From the NCBI RefSeq assembly GCF_000835495.1, contig NW_015622544.1, positions 3,438,855-3,502,854 on the forward strand: a stretch of 64,000 nt of DNA, given 5' to 3'. Source of the stretch: Cladophialophora immunda (Eukaryota > Ascomycota > Eurotiomycetes > Chaetothyriales > Herpotrichiellaceae). Position 1 is the first letter of the stretch. Each line of letters starts with the position of its first letter. The translations under genes were made by a program, and so were the position numbers. Positions 33,158 to 46,100 of this stretch are shown here, in pieces. Below the pieces are notes generated by a model that was not told the DNA's origin, ran no database searches, and was given only the letters and a program-made list of their open reading frames with translations.

Positions 33158-35065
33158 TCACGAGCGAAAAGCCCATATTGACTTCAAGCCATTCTCATCA
33201 AGTCCGGCGATGTCCTTTTTGTGTCCTGTCAAATCACCGTTACTTCTGTCGCGCAGAGGCACAAGCCGAGGTGACTGCCCCGACCAGTTTGGTGTCTTGT
33301 CATCGCCGTCCATAGGGAAGAATACTCCTTCGACCTCCTCATCGATCTTCTTAGAACTCAGACCAGGGCTGGAAATCCCACGGTCAAATCGTCCAATTGG
33401 GGCCGACGAATGTCTCAGACCACTTGATTGGACCCTCAATCCATTCGTTTCGCCAGAGTCCATTCGATTGAGCTGCATGCGGGCCATTGCTTGAGATATA
33501 CCAGATACCTGGACGCTTGGAGCTGACGATTCGTTGGGCATCCAGGACCCACGTAGAGGCGACCCAACGTGGCCAAAGCTGGACGGCCCGTTGTTTTCGG
33601 CAGCCTTTTTCTCCCTCTGCTCAGCCCATAAGGCGCTGAATCTGGAAGGGCTACCTGCTGGCGGAGATCCGACTTTACTTGACGTTCCGCTTGGAATCGC
33701 TAGGGCATGGACGTGATCCTTGGAATTGTGCTCTTGGTCCGCTCTTGAAGTGCGACGCATCTTTTCCTGTGGAGTAAGTACTTCGTCGTGCAGACTGTTA
33801 GGAAGTAAGTCCGTCTCCACCCCCATTCCCTCCTCCCATTCGTAAGGAAGATGTGACCGTGGAACACTTGCTGACAGTCCTCTCGTTTTGACGGTCCTTT
33901 GAGAATGCATGATTCGCTGGCCGATGGACTCCTCTGCATTCTGCGGCGAAAGGCCCAGGGGGGACACGTTTCTCAAATTAGACCCTAAATTGGCGTTGCG
34001 AACATTGACAATTGATTCTGGAGGACTTCCAAGTTGTCTAGACAGCGATGAAGAGGCTGGAGATCGCATACCAAACTTGTCTGGAACAGACTGACCAAGA
34101 GGTCCGTACTTCGCGATATGGGAAACTCCGTTTGCATCGAAGGATTGTGGTAGAGGTGCATTGAGGGCAGTTCGAAGATTTTCGACGGGTGACTTAGGGA
34201 ATTGGTAATCATTTGGAGGAGAACCAAAATGAGATGTTGGGGGTGAGTTGAGACCTGAATCGAGGGCCGAGGGCGGTTGATATTGGTTGTACCGGTCTTG
34301 AAACGCGTCTGCTTCATCACTGTCCATCAACGGGAAAGCTTGACCTTGGAAGTAGTCTGGGCCGTAAGTCGGTTGATTGAGTATGGGATCTCCCAGACTT
34401 GGATCTTGGCTGGGGAACGGTGCTTGTTCGGATCGATTTGCGTAGTTGAAATTTCGACCTGCCATGGCGAAGCCAGCATCGAGGTCTGCTCGATTGACCC
34501 GTCGTCCATCTGGAAGGTAGTGAGCGAGGGCACATTTGGCGCCAAACTTGCAGTTCCCCTGTACACGTCAGTCCTGACTTATTCACCACCAAAGACGATC
34601 GTACCTTCATAAAATATTTGCAAGGCGCTTGCTGCGTCATTGGGTCGAGAGAGTGCGAGAAAGGGCATGCGTTTCCCGCCTGGCAGGCCCCTTGACGAAA
34701 GAATTTACAGGGGACGTGTTTGGTATCTTGCGACGTGTCAGCATACGTGCGTTCTTCCAGTTTCAATCAGATTCACTTTTGCTTGAAGTGCTCGGAGGAC
34801 TTCTGGCCATATCAAATAACGGTTGGCCCTGTGAGACACTGCTCTTTCTGTCCGTGCCATTGCCAAACGCCGACGAACCTGGTACCGGCACCGCTTTCTC
34901 ACCGTTGTTGCCGAAACCATTCCGTTGTCTGCTCGGTCCATGCATCATAGACCCTGGATGTTGAGAGGTGCTCTTTGAATGTCCTCGATTCATGGTGCCG
35001 TATTGATCATGATCGTTCCAGGCTGCTGGAGGGTCAGAAGTCGTTCGAGGGAGGGCGCTGCTCAT
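33158..35065 (-). CDS. LEE1: CCCH zinc-finger protein (Lee1-like)
   Basis: Three exons: 35065-34777, 34726-34605 and 34558-33158, with short introns of 50 bp (GTGAAT/AAG, GCTGAC branch) and 46 bp (GTACGA/CAG); 603 residues. Two C-x7-C-x5-C-x3-H fingers stand at about 103-121 (CKFFRQGACQAGNACPFSH) and 132-150. The second is interrupted by the second intron after the Lys at 137. The rest is low-complexity, rich in Ser, Pro and Asn, with polar repeats and no other domain. This layout matches fungal Lee1-type proteins, likely RNA-binding; the molecular role is unproven. Start 35065 is the first ATG of the open first exon; an extra upstream exon cannot be excluded. Confidence 0.85.
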
Positions 35066-35754
35066 GATGCGGGTAGGGCACAAAGGGTGTCGAGAGCGTG
35101 CACAGCGCAGGCAGAAGGGGTGGAAGGGTCCCTGTTTACTGCGGACGTGGTCAGGCTACCCCGGAGGAATTGGTATGCTGTGTGATCGCGAGTTGTGCCA
35201 CAAGTCATGCGGCACCTGGACCGCGCAGACTCGGGACGAAAGCACTCTCTCCACGTGTTCGGCCGACCAGCGTGGGGGTGGTGGAAGACGATAACGTGTT
35301 CGTCAGGGCGGAACGTAAGGTGGGGGTGGAATCGGGCAGTATAAGGGAGGGATCGCAAGAACCAGGTCAGAATTTGTAATCGCGGTAGGAGGAGAGAGAG
35401 AAGCGGCGTAGAGGTGAGGCGTAGATATGGTTCTTTATCAATGAGGGATCATGGACGTGGGCAGAGCAAGTGTCACTAAGTCCCCTAGTTGCGTGGTGGG
35501 GCGCGGCGCGCAGTTGCGGTTAAGAAAGGGCGGAGAGGAGGGAGACGTTTCAGCCTGGCTGGGTCAGGAGGGGCACGTGAGTGGTTAGGCTCACCAGGCT
35601 CCGAGCGCAGGCAATCCTGCCAAGATCTGCAATGGGCTAGTGCAGTGGATCCCTGCTGGCCGACTTGCCGCTGTCCACGTGATATGGATTTTCTTGCTCT
35701 TCCTAGCCACGTCTCGTCCATAACGCTTGTCCTCGTTACTTCAGTCTCAGAGAA
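35066..35754. promoter_or_regulatory. Divergent promoter region, Lee1-like / Mtf2-like
   Basis: 689 bp between opposing starts. No coding sequence supported. It has a purine-rich stretch near 35380-35420 and no clear factor site. Confidence 0.45.
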
Positions 35755-37377
35755 ATGGCAGCTCGCATTGAGTTACCATTCCTCTACCATACCCGAACTA
35801 TCTTGCGCTTGCCAAAGAGAGCTCTTCGCTCACATTCCCAATTTGCATCATCTCAAGCAGCTTCCAATGTTCCGGTCGAAGACGGCAAACCTCCCCTTTC
35901 CCCAGACGAAGAGTCGTTCCTCAAAGCGAAAGCCCGGAGTGTCTCTTGGTCTCCAATAGCGCCTAGACTCGCCTCTAAGAACGCCGAAACCACCATCAGC
36001 TCTACCATCACCGCGAGCGAGCGCAGAGCCTTTGAGACAATATTGCGGTTTGCCCCTAAACAGACCGAACCGGCTACGTCAAAACGAAGGTCACCTTACG
36101 CAGATGCTGCCGACACTGACATTGAGAATATTCTCAAGATATTTACTTCTTCTCTGCGGAGCGTCCGGTCTGAGCGTGATGGATCTCCCCCTGCCTTGAC
36201 ATCCGATGACGATGTCGCGCGCCGGGAAGCCAGGGAAGAGCATCCCGACGAGCAGTCCAGATCCGGTCTAACAGAACAATATGACACTGAGTCGACAGAC
36301 CAGCTGGGTCTCTATGCCACTGGAAACCGTGTTGAGGACCGCTCCGCGCCGATTCGGACTGTGGTACCAACCGCTCGTGGGCGTACAGGGGTCGAAAGGC
36401 CTTTAGCTCCGTCAACCCCCGAGGTAGATTTCATGTCCGAACCACAAGAAGAAAGTGACATTCTCGAGCAATCACTGGCAGAGACCGCGATTCCGTCTCA
36501 TCCTTTCGGTGAACTCGACCAATCCATTCAAGCTGCTGTTCGTGAGCACATGCACTCCATATCCCGAGCCCTACAAGAAGCAGCATACTCGACGACCAAG
36601 AGAGGTGACATTGCGATGTGGGAAGTCTGCGAGTCCCGAATCTTCTCCATGGCCACGGACTTGCAATCCCGTCCTATGCAGCAGCTCACCAGCAAGGAGG
36701 AGATGCCGAGATATGGAGGGCTGCGGAAGTTCACATTCTCCCGAGAAAAGTCGGACGACCCGCGCCAATTGATCGAGGCAGCGGAAAGAGAGCTACGACG
36801 TTCGTCTCCCTCCTCCGGCACGCACACTACCGACACCTCCGCGACGGAAAACCTATCTTCCGCAGGCTACAACACAATCTCGCTCTCGACACTTTCCACA
36901 ACCCAACTTGCCATCCTCCAGCACACCTACCCGGCCTCGCTCCTCCTCGCCCTCAGGCTGTACATAAACCTCTACCCATCATCACCCTACGCACTGCTCC
37001 TGCTGCCGCGCATCCGCTCCCTGGGCACCACGTCGTACGTGCTCGGCGCCAGCCCCCAGTTCTACAACTCGCTGATGTCCCTGGTGTGGCTGACGCGAAG
37101 CTCTTTGAGGGAGGTGGATGGATTGCTTGCGGAAATGGAACGGGGCGGGGTCGAGATGGACGAGGGGACATATGCCGTGCTGGGAGGGATCGAAGAGGAG
37201 AGGGCCATGGATTTGGGTAGGGAGAAGGCCAAAGACAACGAAAAGGGCGACGACCCGCTCGGTCGTCGTGGCGCGGCGTGGTGGAGGAGGCAGGAACAAA
37301 CGCTCTGGTTCCCCAGGATATTGGATTGGTTGGACGTTGTGGCCGGCAGGCTGGCAGCCAAGGAGAGGTTGGTCTGA
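35755..37377 (+). CDS. Mtf2-like mitochondrial protein
   Basis: Intron-less frame of 540 residues. The N-terminus MAARIELPFLYHTRTILRLPKRALRS is a typical basic presequence. The middle is polar and likely disordered. From about residue 380 an all-helical block follows (PASLLLALRLYINLYP, ASPQFYNSLMSLVWLTR, VEMDEGTYAVLGGIEEER, WWRRQEQTLWFPRILDWLD), which I recognise as the C-terminal domain of Mtf2/Nam1-like fungal proteins. In yeast, Mtf2 couples mitochondrial transcription with RNA processing and translation. Assignment rests on the C-terminal block and the presequence. Confidence 0.7.
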   Translation: MAARIELPFLYHTRTILRLPKRALRSHSQFASSQAASNVPVEDGKPPLSPDEESFLKAKARSVSWSPIAPRLASKNAETTISSTITASERRAFETILRFAPKQTEPATSKRRSPYADAADTDIENILKIFTSSLRSVRSERDGSPPALTSDDDVARREAREEHPDEQSRSGLTEQYDTESTDQLGLYATGNRVEDRSAPIRTVVPTARGRTGVERPLAPSTPEVDFMSEPQEESDILEQSLAETAIPSHPFGELDQSIQAAVREHMHSISRALQEAAYSTTKRGDIAMWEVCESRIFSMATDLQSRPMQQLTSKEEMPRYGGLRKFTFSREKSDDPRQLIEAAERELRRSSPSSGTHTTDTSATENLSSAGYNTISLSTLSTTQLAILQHTYPASLLLALRLYINLYPSSPYALLLLPRIRSLGTTSYVLGASPQFYNSLMSLVWLTRSSLREVDGLLAEMERGGVEMDEGTYAVLGGIEEERAMDLGREKAKDNEKGDDPLGRRGAAWWRRQEQTLWFPRILDWLDVVAGRLAAKERLV

Positions 37378-37735
37378 CTGTCTCCCACAGTGAACCGCGC
37401 GAAGGGCACGGTCCCCCAGGCGGTGCTAGATTCGTAATGAAGAGCAATTATGTCGTTGCTATGAACTCGAGCTACGACGCTACTCAGCATGCGTCTTGAG
37501 GAAACACTCCCTCGGGACAGTCCTGGCCACGCAGACAGCTGGCAGTCAGCGTAAGGGGCAGAAATTGCTCCTCTTTCCTGGCAGCCGTGAAGGAGCAGCC
37601 GATGATATTCGCTAATTACCAGCAGAACTGTAGAATGCCTGTACTCGAGTTACTGAAAGATCACTGTTTGTCGTACATGATTTGGTATCTAGCGACATCA
37701 AAAAAAAAGGTCATAAAAATCTGCTGCTTCTGTCG
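37378..37735. other. Intergenic, convergent 3' regions
   Basis: 358 bp between the Mtf2-like stop and the Bud2-like stop. Contains an A run near 37700 that is T-rich on the minus strand; nothing else seen. Confidence 0.45.
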
Positions 37736-40700
37736 TCAAACTTCGTGCCCGTCATCGTCTACATAACTGCGGTCCCCAGCTTTTCCTCTCCGCCTCGAGG
37801 AAGAACTCATTAATTCGAATAGACGGCTTTTCGCCGGACCATCGCGACTGCTAGACATCGGCCGCCGAGCATCTTCCACCATATCAACTGCATCCGTCGA
37901 CGAATTCGTCGAGTCTGTCATCGTTCGGGCCTCTGCTGCCCGGTGAGGATAGGGAATCCGTCTTTCCCACGCCGAAGCTGAGCTTGATGGTGTCGTATCG
38001 CCTTCTCCAACAATTGGAGAGAGCTCAGCATTCTTGTATTCCACGTCGGCGACAGAGTCTGACGTTTGGGGAAGAGCCGTGATGTCATTATCTCTGTGAG
38101 ATCTCAGTAGAGACTCTTCAAAGGTGCTGCTGGGTGATATAGATTTTTGCTGATCCGTGAGGAGCCGTTGCCAGGTCTGTTCTGACTTTTCATCGGGCCG
38201 TTCGGCTTGCTCCGCAGCCTTCAAGCATTCTTTGCTTCTCTGCGAGAGCCTCATACAGACCGTATGGAATGTTTGTACGGCCTCATCATCAGTTGCATCG
38301 CTGATGTTTTCGGGGGCATGCGTGACCCATAGGTCAATGAGCTGGGCCATCAACTTGGCGTGGTCTAGAAGGAATGGGAGGCTAGGGAGGCCTTCTCGGG
38401 ATAGAGCTGGAAGTCGACCTCGTATCTGGTTTGGTGCGGCATATTGGGGCTCCAGTTTAGCCGAAGCTATCTGAGAGGAGCTTACAGAACATATCTCGTC
38501 GACAAAGGCTCTGAACTGGTTCGTCGACGCTGCCAAAAACTTGTTCATGGGCTCCATCCAAGGCTCTTTGGTTCCAAATCGTGCCAGGTTTGCAAGGACA
38601 TTGAGAGACTTCGCGATCAACGTAAATGTTCTCTTCGTGCGGTCAGGGGGGTGATCTGGACGATATTAGCATGAGCCGAGAAGGAGGTTCAGTACTGCCT
38701 ACCCTGGATCAGGCCGAAGAGTTTTGGATTCAAGATTGCAGGACAAAAGAACCGAAGGAAAAGGAATCCGGAGACGCTCGTGTACTTAACCGTCCGTATG
38801 AAGGAGCCATATCGATCCTCGGCGCAAGACCGCACATGGCGGAAAACAACGCGCAGATCCATTGGACACCGCGCCGCCGAGACATAGATCGATTTCCAGA
38901 TTTCGCCGGTGAGGAATAGTAAGTTCGCCCAGTTCTTGTCGAGCTGATCTTGCGACCGTACTCTGCTGGGATCGACTTCGCAGTCGGGATCTCTTTCGAT
39001 GATCTTGCGCAACTTTTCGCCCAAGACTTCCTCCATATAGTCTTTGCCCAGCCTGCGCATGTGGGCATCGAGTGCCTTCGTGACTAGTGAGTTGCCTCGG
39101 AAAAGCAAATTGGCCTCCATCGTAGCCGACCGACTGAGGTCGCGCACTAGCATTTCTCTCTGCTCGGCGGATTCGTACGAGTCGTTGGAGTGGATACGGC
39201 CACTGAAGCGCATCCGCATTGGGGGAGTGTCCTTGTAGATGCCGTCAATTTCTTCCTCTACGAGGTTGTTGATCCAGTCAGTGGCGTTACCCGATGCCTG
39301 GAAGATGTCCAGAAGGATATCAGACAGTTGCCGAAGATCAGGCCCGAGGAGGTGGGCAATTTGTGTTGTCAGGCCATTCGAGTAGTTGTGCAGAAGAGTC
39401 GCGAATTCTTCGTACTCGGCCTCCATTAGAATCACCGTCTCCTCCAGCGACAACCGCGCCAGGACCGTGCCAACAGAATGATCGTTGTTGTCCAGCAAAG
39501 GCCACCACTTGTCGATAGTGCCGCTACGCTCCAGCTCATCAATGGAAACATCCACTCTCCCAAATATCGGATCGTGAGATGAAATCTCCAGGCCGCCGAG
39601 GCCGGAGAGATATCCAGCGTCTGCCGAGATATCGTAGAGGCTGTCGGCGACCATCGTCCATTCTTTCTCTGCCGGGTTTCCAAGCTTGACCGCGATGGTG
39701 ACCCTGGACAAAGCGGCAGGAATATCTGGTAGATTGAACTCCTCCGCCCAAAAAGCTGAAGAAACCGTCTGCTTGGTCGTTGTCCGGGCTCGCAAGTCTT
39801 TGCCCAGCATGATCTCCGCGTATACCCCTTCTTTGCTTTGCTCAACTTTTGCGGATTTCCCTTTTGCCTTGTTGTATTCATAGGTGTCTAATGGAGCTGA
39901 CCGCTGAGCAAACTTTGCCTCGGTTATTTTGATTGAGAGGGATCGCTCTATCCGAAACATGCCCTGCGTAGAGACGTTGGTAGTGTGCTGCGATGGTTGC
40001 GATAAAGCTTGTGCGTCTTCTGGAGACAACTGCTCTGGACCGTATAACTCTGGCACCGTCAGGGCTCGGAGTAAGACAAACCAAGCTTCGAGGGCGACGT
40101 TGGATTCTAAGCATAACACCATCGGTCTCGAAAGCCCCACAACAGGGGTTTGGACACGATACTGAGGATAGATCGCGATACAGTGTGGCATCCGCAGCAC
40201 GCTTTCATCTAGTCGCTGAACTGCACAGCGAGAAAGCTGCGACAATAGGGTTACCGAGAGCACCCGATTATCGATCTCGTTCAGAAGGCGAAAGGTCCCG
40301 TTTTCATGGAGAGTGCAGCTCACTCTACGCCAGAGGTAGTTTTCTTCTGTCATCGACCGACCAATGCTGCTGGGTGAAGATTCGAGTTGAGATCCCGAGG
40401 GCAAGGGTCCGTCCCAGAGTAACATCTTTCCCACCTTCACGATAGCTGTGGCCCTTGGATTAGTGAGATCGGAAAGACGCCTCTGCGATACTGCCTTTTT
40501 CTCGGCGATTCCAACCGGTTGAGGTTTGGTCATCTTGTTATGTATTCCTTTCGGTCTCAATGGTTGCCAACACAGCAACGCTGCCAGCCACGAGTCGAAA
40601 GTTTCAGGCACTGGGGGTCGCAGCTGATAGCCAGTTCCTGACGAGGCAATCAACACACTCAGATATGTGCTTTGAGATTCATGGTCGTAGTGAGTCCTGA

Positions 40701-41499
40701 CGGTGCAGCCCCGCAGGTCCGGTATCAATATCTTCGATGAGTGGACTTCGCCTTTGGTCTGGCATACCAAACTGCCAGGCGCAACATTGATTGCACAGTA
40801 GCCAGATGCCCACGCCGTTGTGTGCAGCGGCCTAAAGAATAGAATGCCATGCATTCGACCACAGGTGGTTTTCATGAGGTGGAGAATTTTACCGGAGTCA
40901 ATATCTAGCAGTTTAGGAGACCGAAGACTGTTCGCGCTTGCGCCGAACGAATCATCGGGAGAAAATGGCCGGCGAGGAGTCTTGGGTGGACCGTGTTGGT
41001 CTAAGAGTTCAGGACTCTGTACAACAGAAGGGAACCCAATTGACCCATGAGCCTCTTCAGAAGGGAGAATGGGCAGGCCTGTGGCTATGGACCCGAGCCT
41101 CTTGCGGGTTTTGGTGATGAATGAACCTGGCGAAACATCCACCGGAACTTCTTCGTTTGTACTCGTTCTTGTCTGAGCCCTCCGCCTTCTTCTCTCGATG
41201 GTGCTGTCTTCCTCAGTGTTCGTGGCCGACGCGGAGGTTTCCCGCCTCCTTTGTGAATGTCGTGTGCGTGTGGGCTGCAGTACTGGGGAGTGAATGTGAC
41301 TGGCATCGAAAGAGTCGGCGCGAGGCGTGATATAGTCTGGGGTCACTGCGCGAATGGTGGGGTGTTCCGTCTCTTCAAAGATCTTGCCATGCCTGTCCCG
41401 GGACGAAGCCTGGCGGCTGGATCTCCGTTGAATCAGCTGTGACCTGGATCTCGTCTGGGTTGCCACGTTTGCCATCTCTTCCCAGTCATTCGGTTTCAT
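37736..41499 (-). CDS. BUD2: Ras-family GTPase-activating protein, Bud2-like
   Basis: Two exons: 41499-38703 and 38655-37736, joined over a 47-bp intron (GTAGGC/CAG, GCTAAT branch); 1238 residues. The N-terminal 250 residues are Ser/Arg-rich. A PH-like and C2-like region follows (about 250-650, with IERSLSIKITEAKFAQR and LGKDLRARTTT). The RasGAP domain spans about 770-1030, with the arginine-finger motif NLLFRGNSLVTKALD and FLFLRFFCPAILNPKLFGLIQ. The intron falls directly after the latter and the next exon resumes DHPPDRTKRTFTLIAKSLN. The C-terminal tail is polar. Fungal Bud2/Cla2 homologues stimulate GTP hydrolysis on Rsr1/Bud1 in polarity control. Choice of Bud2 over other RasGAPs rests on length and the C2 plus GAP layout. 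Confidence 0.85.
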
Positions 41500-43145
41500 C
41501 GTCTAGAGGCCGACGAGGACTCTCGCCGATCGGACAACTGATCTCAGCCCTTGTCCGTGTCACCACTGCCACTGTTCTATACCAAGGCTAGAGTGCGGAT
41601 CGCGCGCACCGGTCGGTTGCTTCGATTTCCTTCGATGGGCGCCTGCCAGACCGTGATCTGGACAACCTGGCATTGGCACGGAGAATTCGAGAAGAGAGCC
41701 AGTATAATGCCCTTCGAAGAGGAGGATCGGGCAATTGAATTAATCGGCCTGCCAACGTCGCATTGGGCCCAGAGCGGATTCGTACGATTCGAAATGGTGC
41801 GATTAATAACAACAGAGACCAAGCCCAGGTTCAAAGAATTGCCAAATTGCAATGCGATCGAGCAGGATGCTGAATACGACGTTACCCGGAGGTCAGAGAG
41901 ACGAGCGAACGGCTGGGGGAATGAAACATCGGAGGCATTCGCATAGAGAAAGTTGAGACGCCGGGGGTAGAATTGGAAAGTGAAAGGCCTTATGCAGGAA
42001 CGATGTGATACGACGTCCGGGTCAGAGATGTGTGTGGTATTGCCCAGCGCAAGACTGCAGCGATTGGGAGATCATCAGGAGAAAATCTACAGGGCCAGGC
42101 GATTTGGCAGTGTAGGAATGGTGAACTCGTGCAGCGGGTGGTGGGATTGAGGGCGGTGGTGTGGGTGGGAGGGAGTGGCTCAGTAGTAGGAAGGGGAAAG
42201 GAGGTGCAGGCCGTTTCCATGGGCCCAGTGTGGGGTTGGGTGCATGCACTTCGTGCAGTTAGCGGGTGCTTAGGACATTACTTCTGCCTGCAGGCATTAG
42301 CTTAACGAACCCTGGCCGCCCCCGACTGCTGGAGCCTGGCCCTTCTAGGCCCCGGAGAATGCCTCTTTAGGCAGGAAAATCTTTTCATGGCCGCCACCAC
42401 CGCCCGTATCAAGCTCCCCCGTCCCTGCCAGTGCAGCCAGCGCCATGCTCTATCTGCGCTACTGGAGTTCGATTCATGCCTGTTCGGTGCCAAGGGTCGG
42501 GTTCTGCAGGATCCATACGAGGTTCACATATGCCGCAACGAGCACTGAGTTGAAATGTAACAGTCCATGTGCGCTCCAGTTGACGAGTATTGGTTGCTGA
42601 AGTGAACACAGATACAGAAGCTCGAGGTTCAACGTCGTGCTAGGCGAGCGGGCAGGACTGGGGAAGAAAAAGAATAGCGCAGTCTGACAGAGTATAGTTA
42701 CCATCTCAGAATCTAGCTAGCCACTCAATAGCGACGAGGCGGCCGCCAGATCAAATATAGCTAATAATATTATTAATAAGGCTAGGGATACCACTGTTCT
42801 TAAGGACAGAATAAATGCCTTTTTCAATGATGGCTGCCTCTAAGTCAGTACCGAGCAAGTGAATCTTTAACTACTGTAGTACTATTTTTCGTGAGTCTTG
42901 CCACTCGTTTTTGACATCGGTTCGCCGGCAGGCTGGGAAGTCCAGCATTTGTCTAGGAAGCGCCAAGAAATTTCTTTGTCACATGACTGCCTGAACAAAG
43001 ATGGTGACAAATTAGACTTCGCTATCGTTCCTCGCCTCTCGTAAAGTGACTGCGGAGACATCATTTCACGAATCAACTCCTCCTCTACACTCTTCGTCTT
43101 GTCTCTGCTTCTTCAATCTCCATCGAGGTCGCTAGGGCGCGCAAT
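41500..43145. promoter_or_regulatory. Divergent region, Bud2-like / SF3B1, with an A+T-rich island
   Basis: 1.6 kb. No coding sequence supported. An A+T-rich block around 42750-42885 differs sharply from its surroundings (listed separately). The two ends serve as promoters and leaders of the flanking genes. Confidence 0.5.
42750..42885. repeat. A+T-rich island with TAATAATATTATTA palindrome
   Basis: The stretch CTAATAATATTATTAATAAG near 42769-42788 contains a perfect 14-base palindrome. The surrounding 130 bases are clearly richer in A and T than the rest of the region. It could be a decayed repeat; no terminal inverted repeats or coding remains are visible. Confidence 0.5.
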
Positions 43146-46100
43146 ATGTCGGACGGTAAGGACTCGACGACATCGACTCTGAATATCCAGCTAACATCAC
43201 TCCAAGCCGACTTCGATACTGTGCGGCGCCTGCAGGCAGAGCGCAACGCTCAAGCAGCCGGCAAGAAAGGTTCAAAGACCTTCGATCCATCCACTCAACG
43301 CACTGACTCATCCACCAAGGCGTCTTTGACTGAAAGTTTTGATACCGTTCTCTACGACCGGGATGGTGTCGACAAATTTGCTGGTTATCACACCTCCCTT
43401 CCCGCCGATGGCGAAGATGACGAGATGCCCGACGCAGACAGCAGTCGGAGACTCGTCGGACAGTATACAGCGACAAAGGACCAAATGAACGAATTCGCAA
43501 CCGGAAACGGGGTGGAGGAAGAGGACATCTTACTTGGGCGTGAGAAATCTGCCAGAATAGCAGATCGTGAAACTGATTACCAGAAGCGAAGATTTGATCG
43601 TGGTCCTCTCACACCCACTCGAGCCGATCCCTTCGCTGCAAACAAACATGCCGGCGTCACTGACGGTGCGACCTACCGTGAGGTCATGCAATTACAGGAT
43701 CTCGAGCGCGAGGAAGAACGGGTCAAGAAGCTCATTGCCGAGAAACAGACAAATGGTGACACCGTCGAGCACAGACCAACGCTCAAGGAAGAAGCAGACA
43801 AGGAGAATGCGGATGCCGGGTCCACTGTTGAGGCAACGGGACGCAAGCGGAAGAAGAGATGGGATGTATCTTCCGAGGCCACTCCTACCGCCGACGCCGC
43901 CGACGTGAAAAAGCGCTCGAGGTGGGATCAAGCCCCAGCCCCGGACGGAGCACCAGCGCCGACAAAACGCTCGAGATGGGATCAAGCGCCTGCACTTCCA
44001 TCGGCGACCCCCCTTGGCAATGCCGGACTTGCCACCCCAATGCATCCTTCACAAATGGCACAGGTAAGCTTTGGGGCAGATGTCACGGGAAGAAATGCCT
44101 CTTGGTCAGACGAAGAACTCGACATGATGCTTCCTACGGAAGGTTACACCGTTCTCGAACCACCACCAGGATATGCCCCAATCCGACCCGTCGCCAGAAA
44201 AGCGGTTGCAACGCCGGCCACGGCGAGCGCTTCGGCTGGCATAGGTGGCTTCATGATGCAAGAGCCGGAGAATCCAAGAATGCTGGGCAAGCAACTTCCC
44301 ACAGATATCCCCGGCGTTGGTGATCTCCAATTTTTCAAGGCTGAGGACATGACTTATTTCGGCAAACTCGTCGATGGTGCAGATGAAAATGCCCTGTCGG
44401 TGGAAGAATTAAAAGAGAGAAAAATCATGCGTCTGCTGCTCAAAGTCAAGAACGGCACTCCGCCGATGCGTAAGACTGCCCTCCGACAGTTGACCGACAA
44501 TGCGCGGCAATTTGGAGCCGGGCCCTTATTCAACCAGATCTTGCCCTTGTTGATGGAAAAGTCTCTGGAAGATCAGGAGCGACATCTGCTTGTCAAGGTT
44601 ATCGACCGTGTTCTCTACAAGCTCGATGATCTCATCCGGCCCTACGTACACAAGATCTTGGTCGTGATTGAGCCTCTCCTCATTGATCAGGACTACTACG
44701 CTCGTGTGGAGGGACGAGAAATCATCTCCAATCTGGCCAAAGCTGCTGGCTTGGCTCATATGATCAGTACAATGCGACCAGATATCGACCATGTGGATGA
44801 ATACGTCCGTAACACCACAGCTAGGGCGTTCGCTGTGGTTGCTTCAGCGTTGGGAATTCCGGCACTCCTTCCCTTCCTACGTGCAGTCTGTCGAAGCAAG
44901 AAGTCATGGCAGGCTCGGCATACGGGGGTCAAGATCGTGCAACAAATCCCCATCTTGATGGGTTGCGCAGTTTTGCCTCATTTGAAAGGCTTGGTCGATT
45001 GTATTGCCGACAATCTAAGTGACGAACAGGCTAAGGTGCGGACGGTTACTTCTCTGGCAATTGCTGCTCTGGCCGAGGCCGCCAATCCATATGGCATCGA
45101 GAGCTTTGACGATATTCTGAATCCTCTTTGGACTGGCGCGAGAAAGCAACGAGGTAAAGGGCTTGCTGGCTTCTTGAAAGCCGTGGGCTACATTATCCCT
45201 CTCATGGACGAGGAGTATGCCAACTATTACACCAGCCAGATCATGGAAATTCTACTTCGAGAATTCGCCTCTCCGGACGAAGAAATGAAGAAGGTCGTGC
45301 TGAAAGTCGTTTCTCAGTGCGCGAGCACCGACGGTGTGACTGCTGGATACCTGAAGGAACACGTGCTGCAAGAATTCTTCAAGAGTTTCTGGGTCCGACG
45401 AATGGCACTTGATAAGAGAAATTACCGTCAAGTCGTGGAGACAACGGTTGATCTTGGTCAGAAAGTCGGTGTCAGCGAGATTGTTGAGCGAATCGTCAAC
45501 AACCTGAAAGATGAAAGCGAAGCCTACCGCAAAATGACGGTGGAAACCATCGAAAAAGTCATCGCTTCCCTCGGCGCTGCAGATATCGGCGAACGACTTG
45601 AAGAGCGGCTCGTGGACGGCATCCTCCACGCCTTCCAGGAGCAAAGTATCGAGGATGTTGTCATGCTTAACGGCTTTGGCACAGTCGTCAACGCCTTAGG
45701 GACGAGATGTAAACCTTACCTCCCACAAATCGTCAGCACAATCCTTTGGCGGCTTAACAACAAATCTGCCACCGTTCGCCAACAAGCCGCAGACCTTATT
45801 TCGCGCATCGCAATGGTCATGAAACAATGCGGCGAAGATGCTCTGATGGGTAAACTAGGCGTCGTTCTCTATGAGTACCTAGGGGAGGAGTATCCCGAGG
45901 TGTTGGGATCCATCCTAGGCGCACTCCGGTCCATTGTCACCGTGGTGGGAATAAACCAGATGCAACCACCGATCAAGGACCTTCTACCGCGGCTAACCCC
46001 CATTCTGCGCAACCGCCACGAAAAAGTCCAGGAAAACACCATTGATCTCGTGGGACGTATTGCGGATCGAGGCCCTGAATCTGTCAATGCAAGAGAGTGG

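Noticed and set aside
42455..42485. tRNA-like B-box sequence GAGTTCGATTC
   Set aside because: No A box, acceptor stem or anticodon arm can be folded around it.
44064..44109. Possible intron in SF3B1 (CAG/GTAAGC to GGTCAG)
   Set aside because: Removal shifts the frame, and the sequence across it ([12 protein letters not shown]) is conserved in the family.
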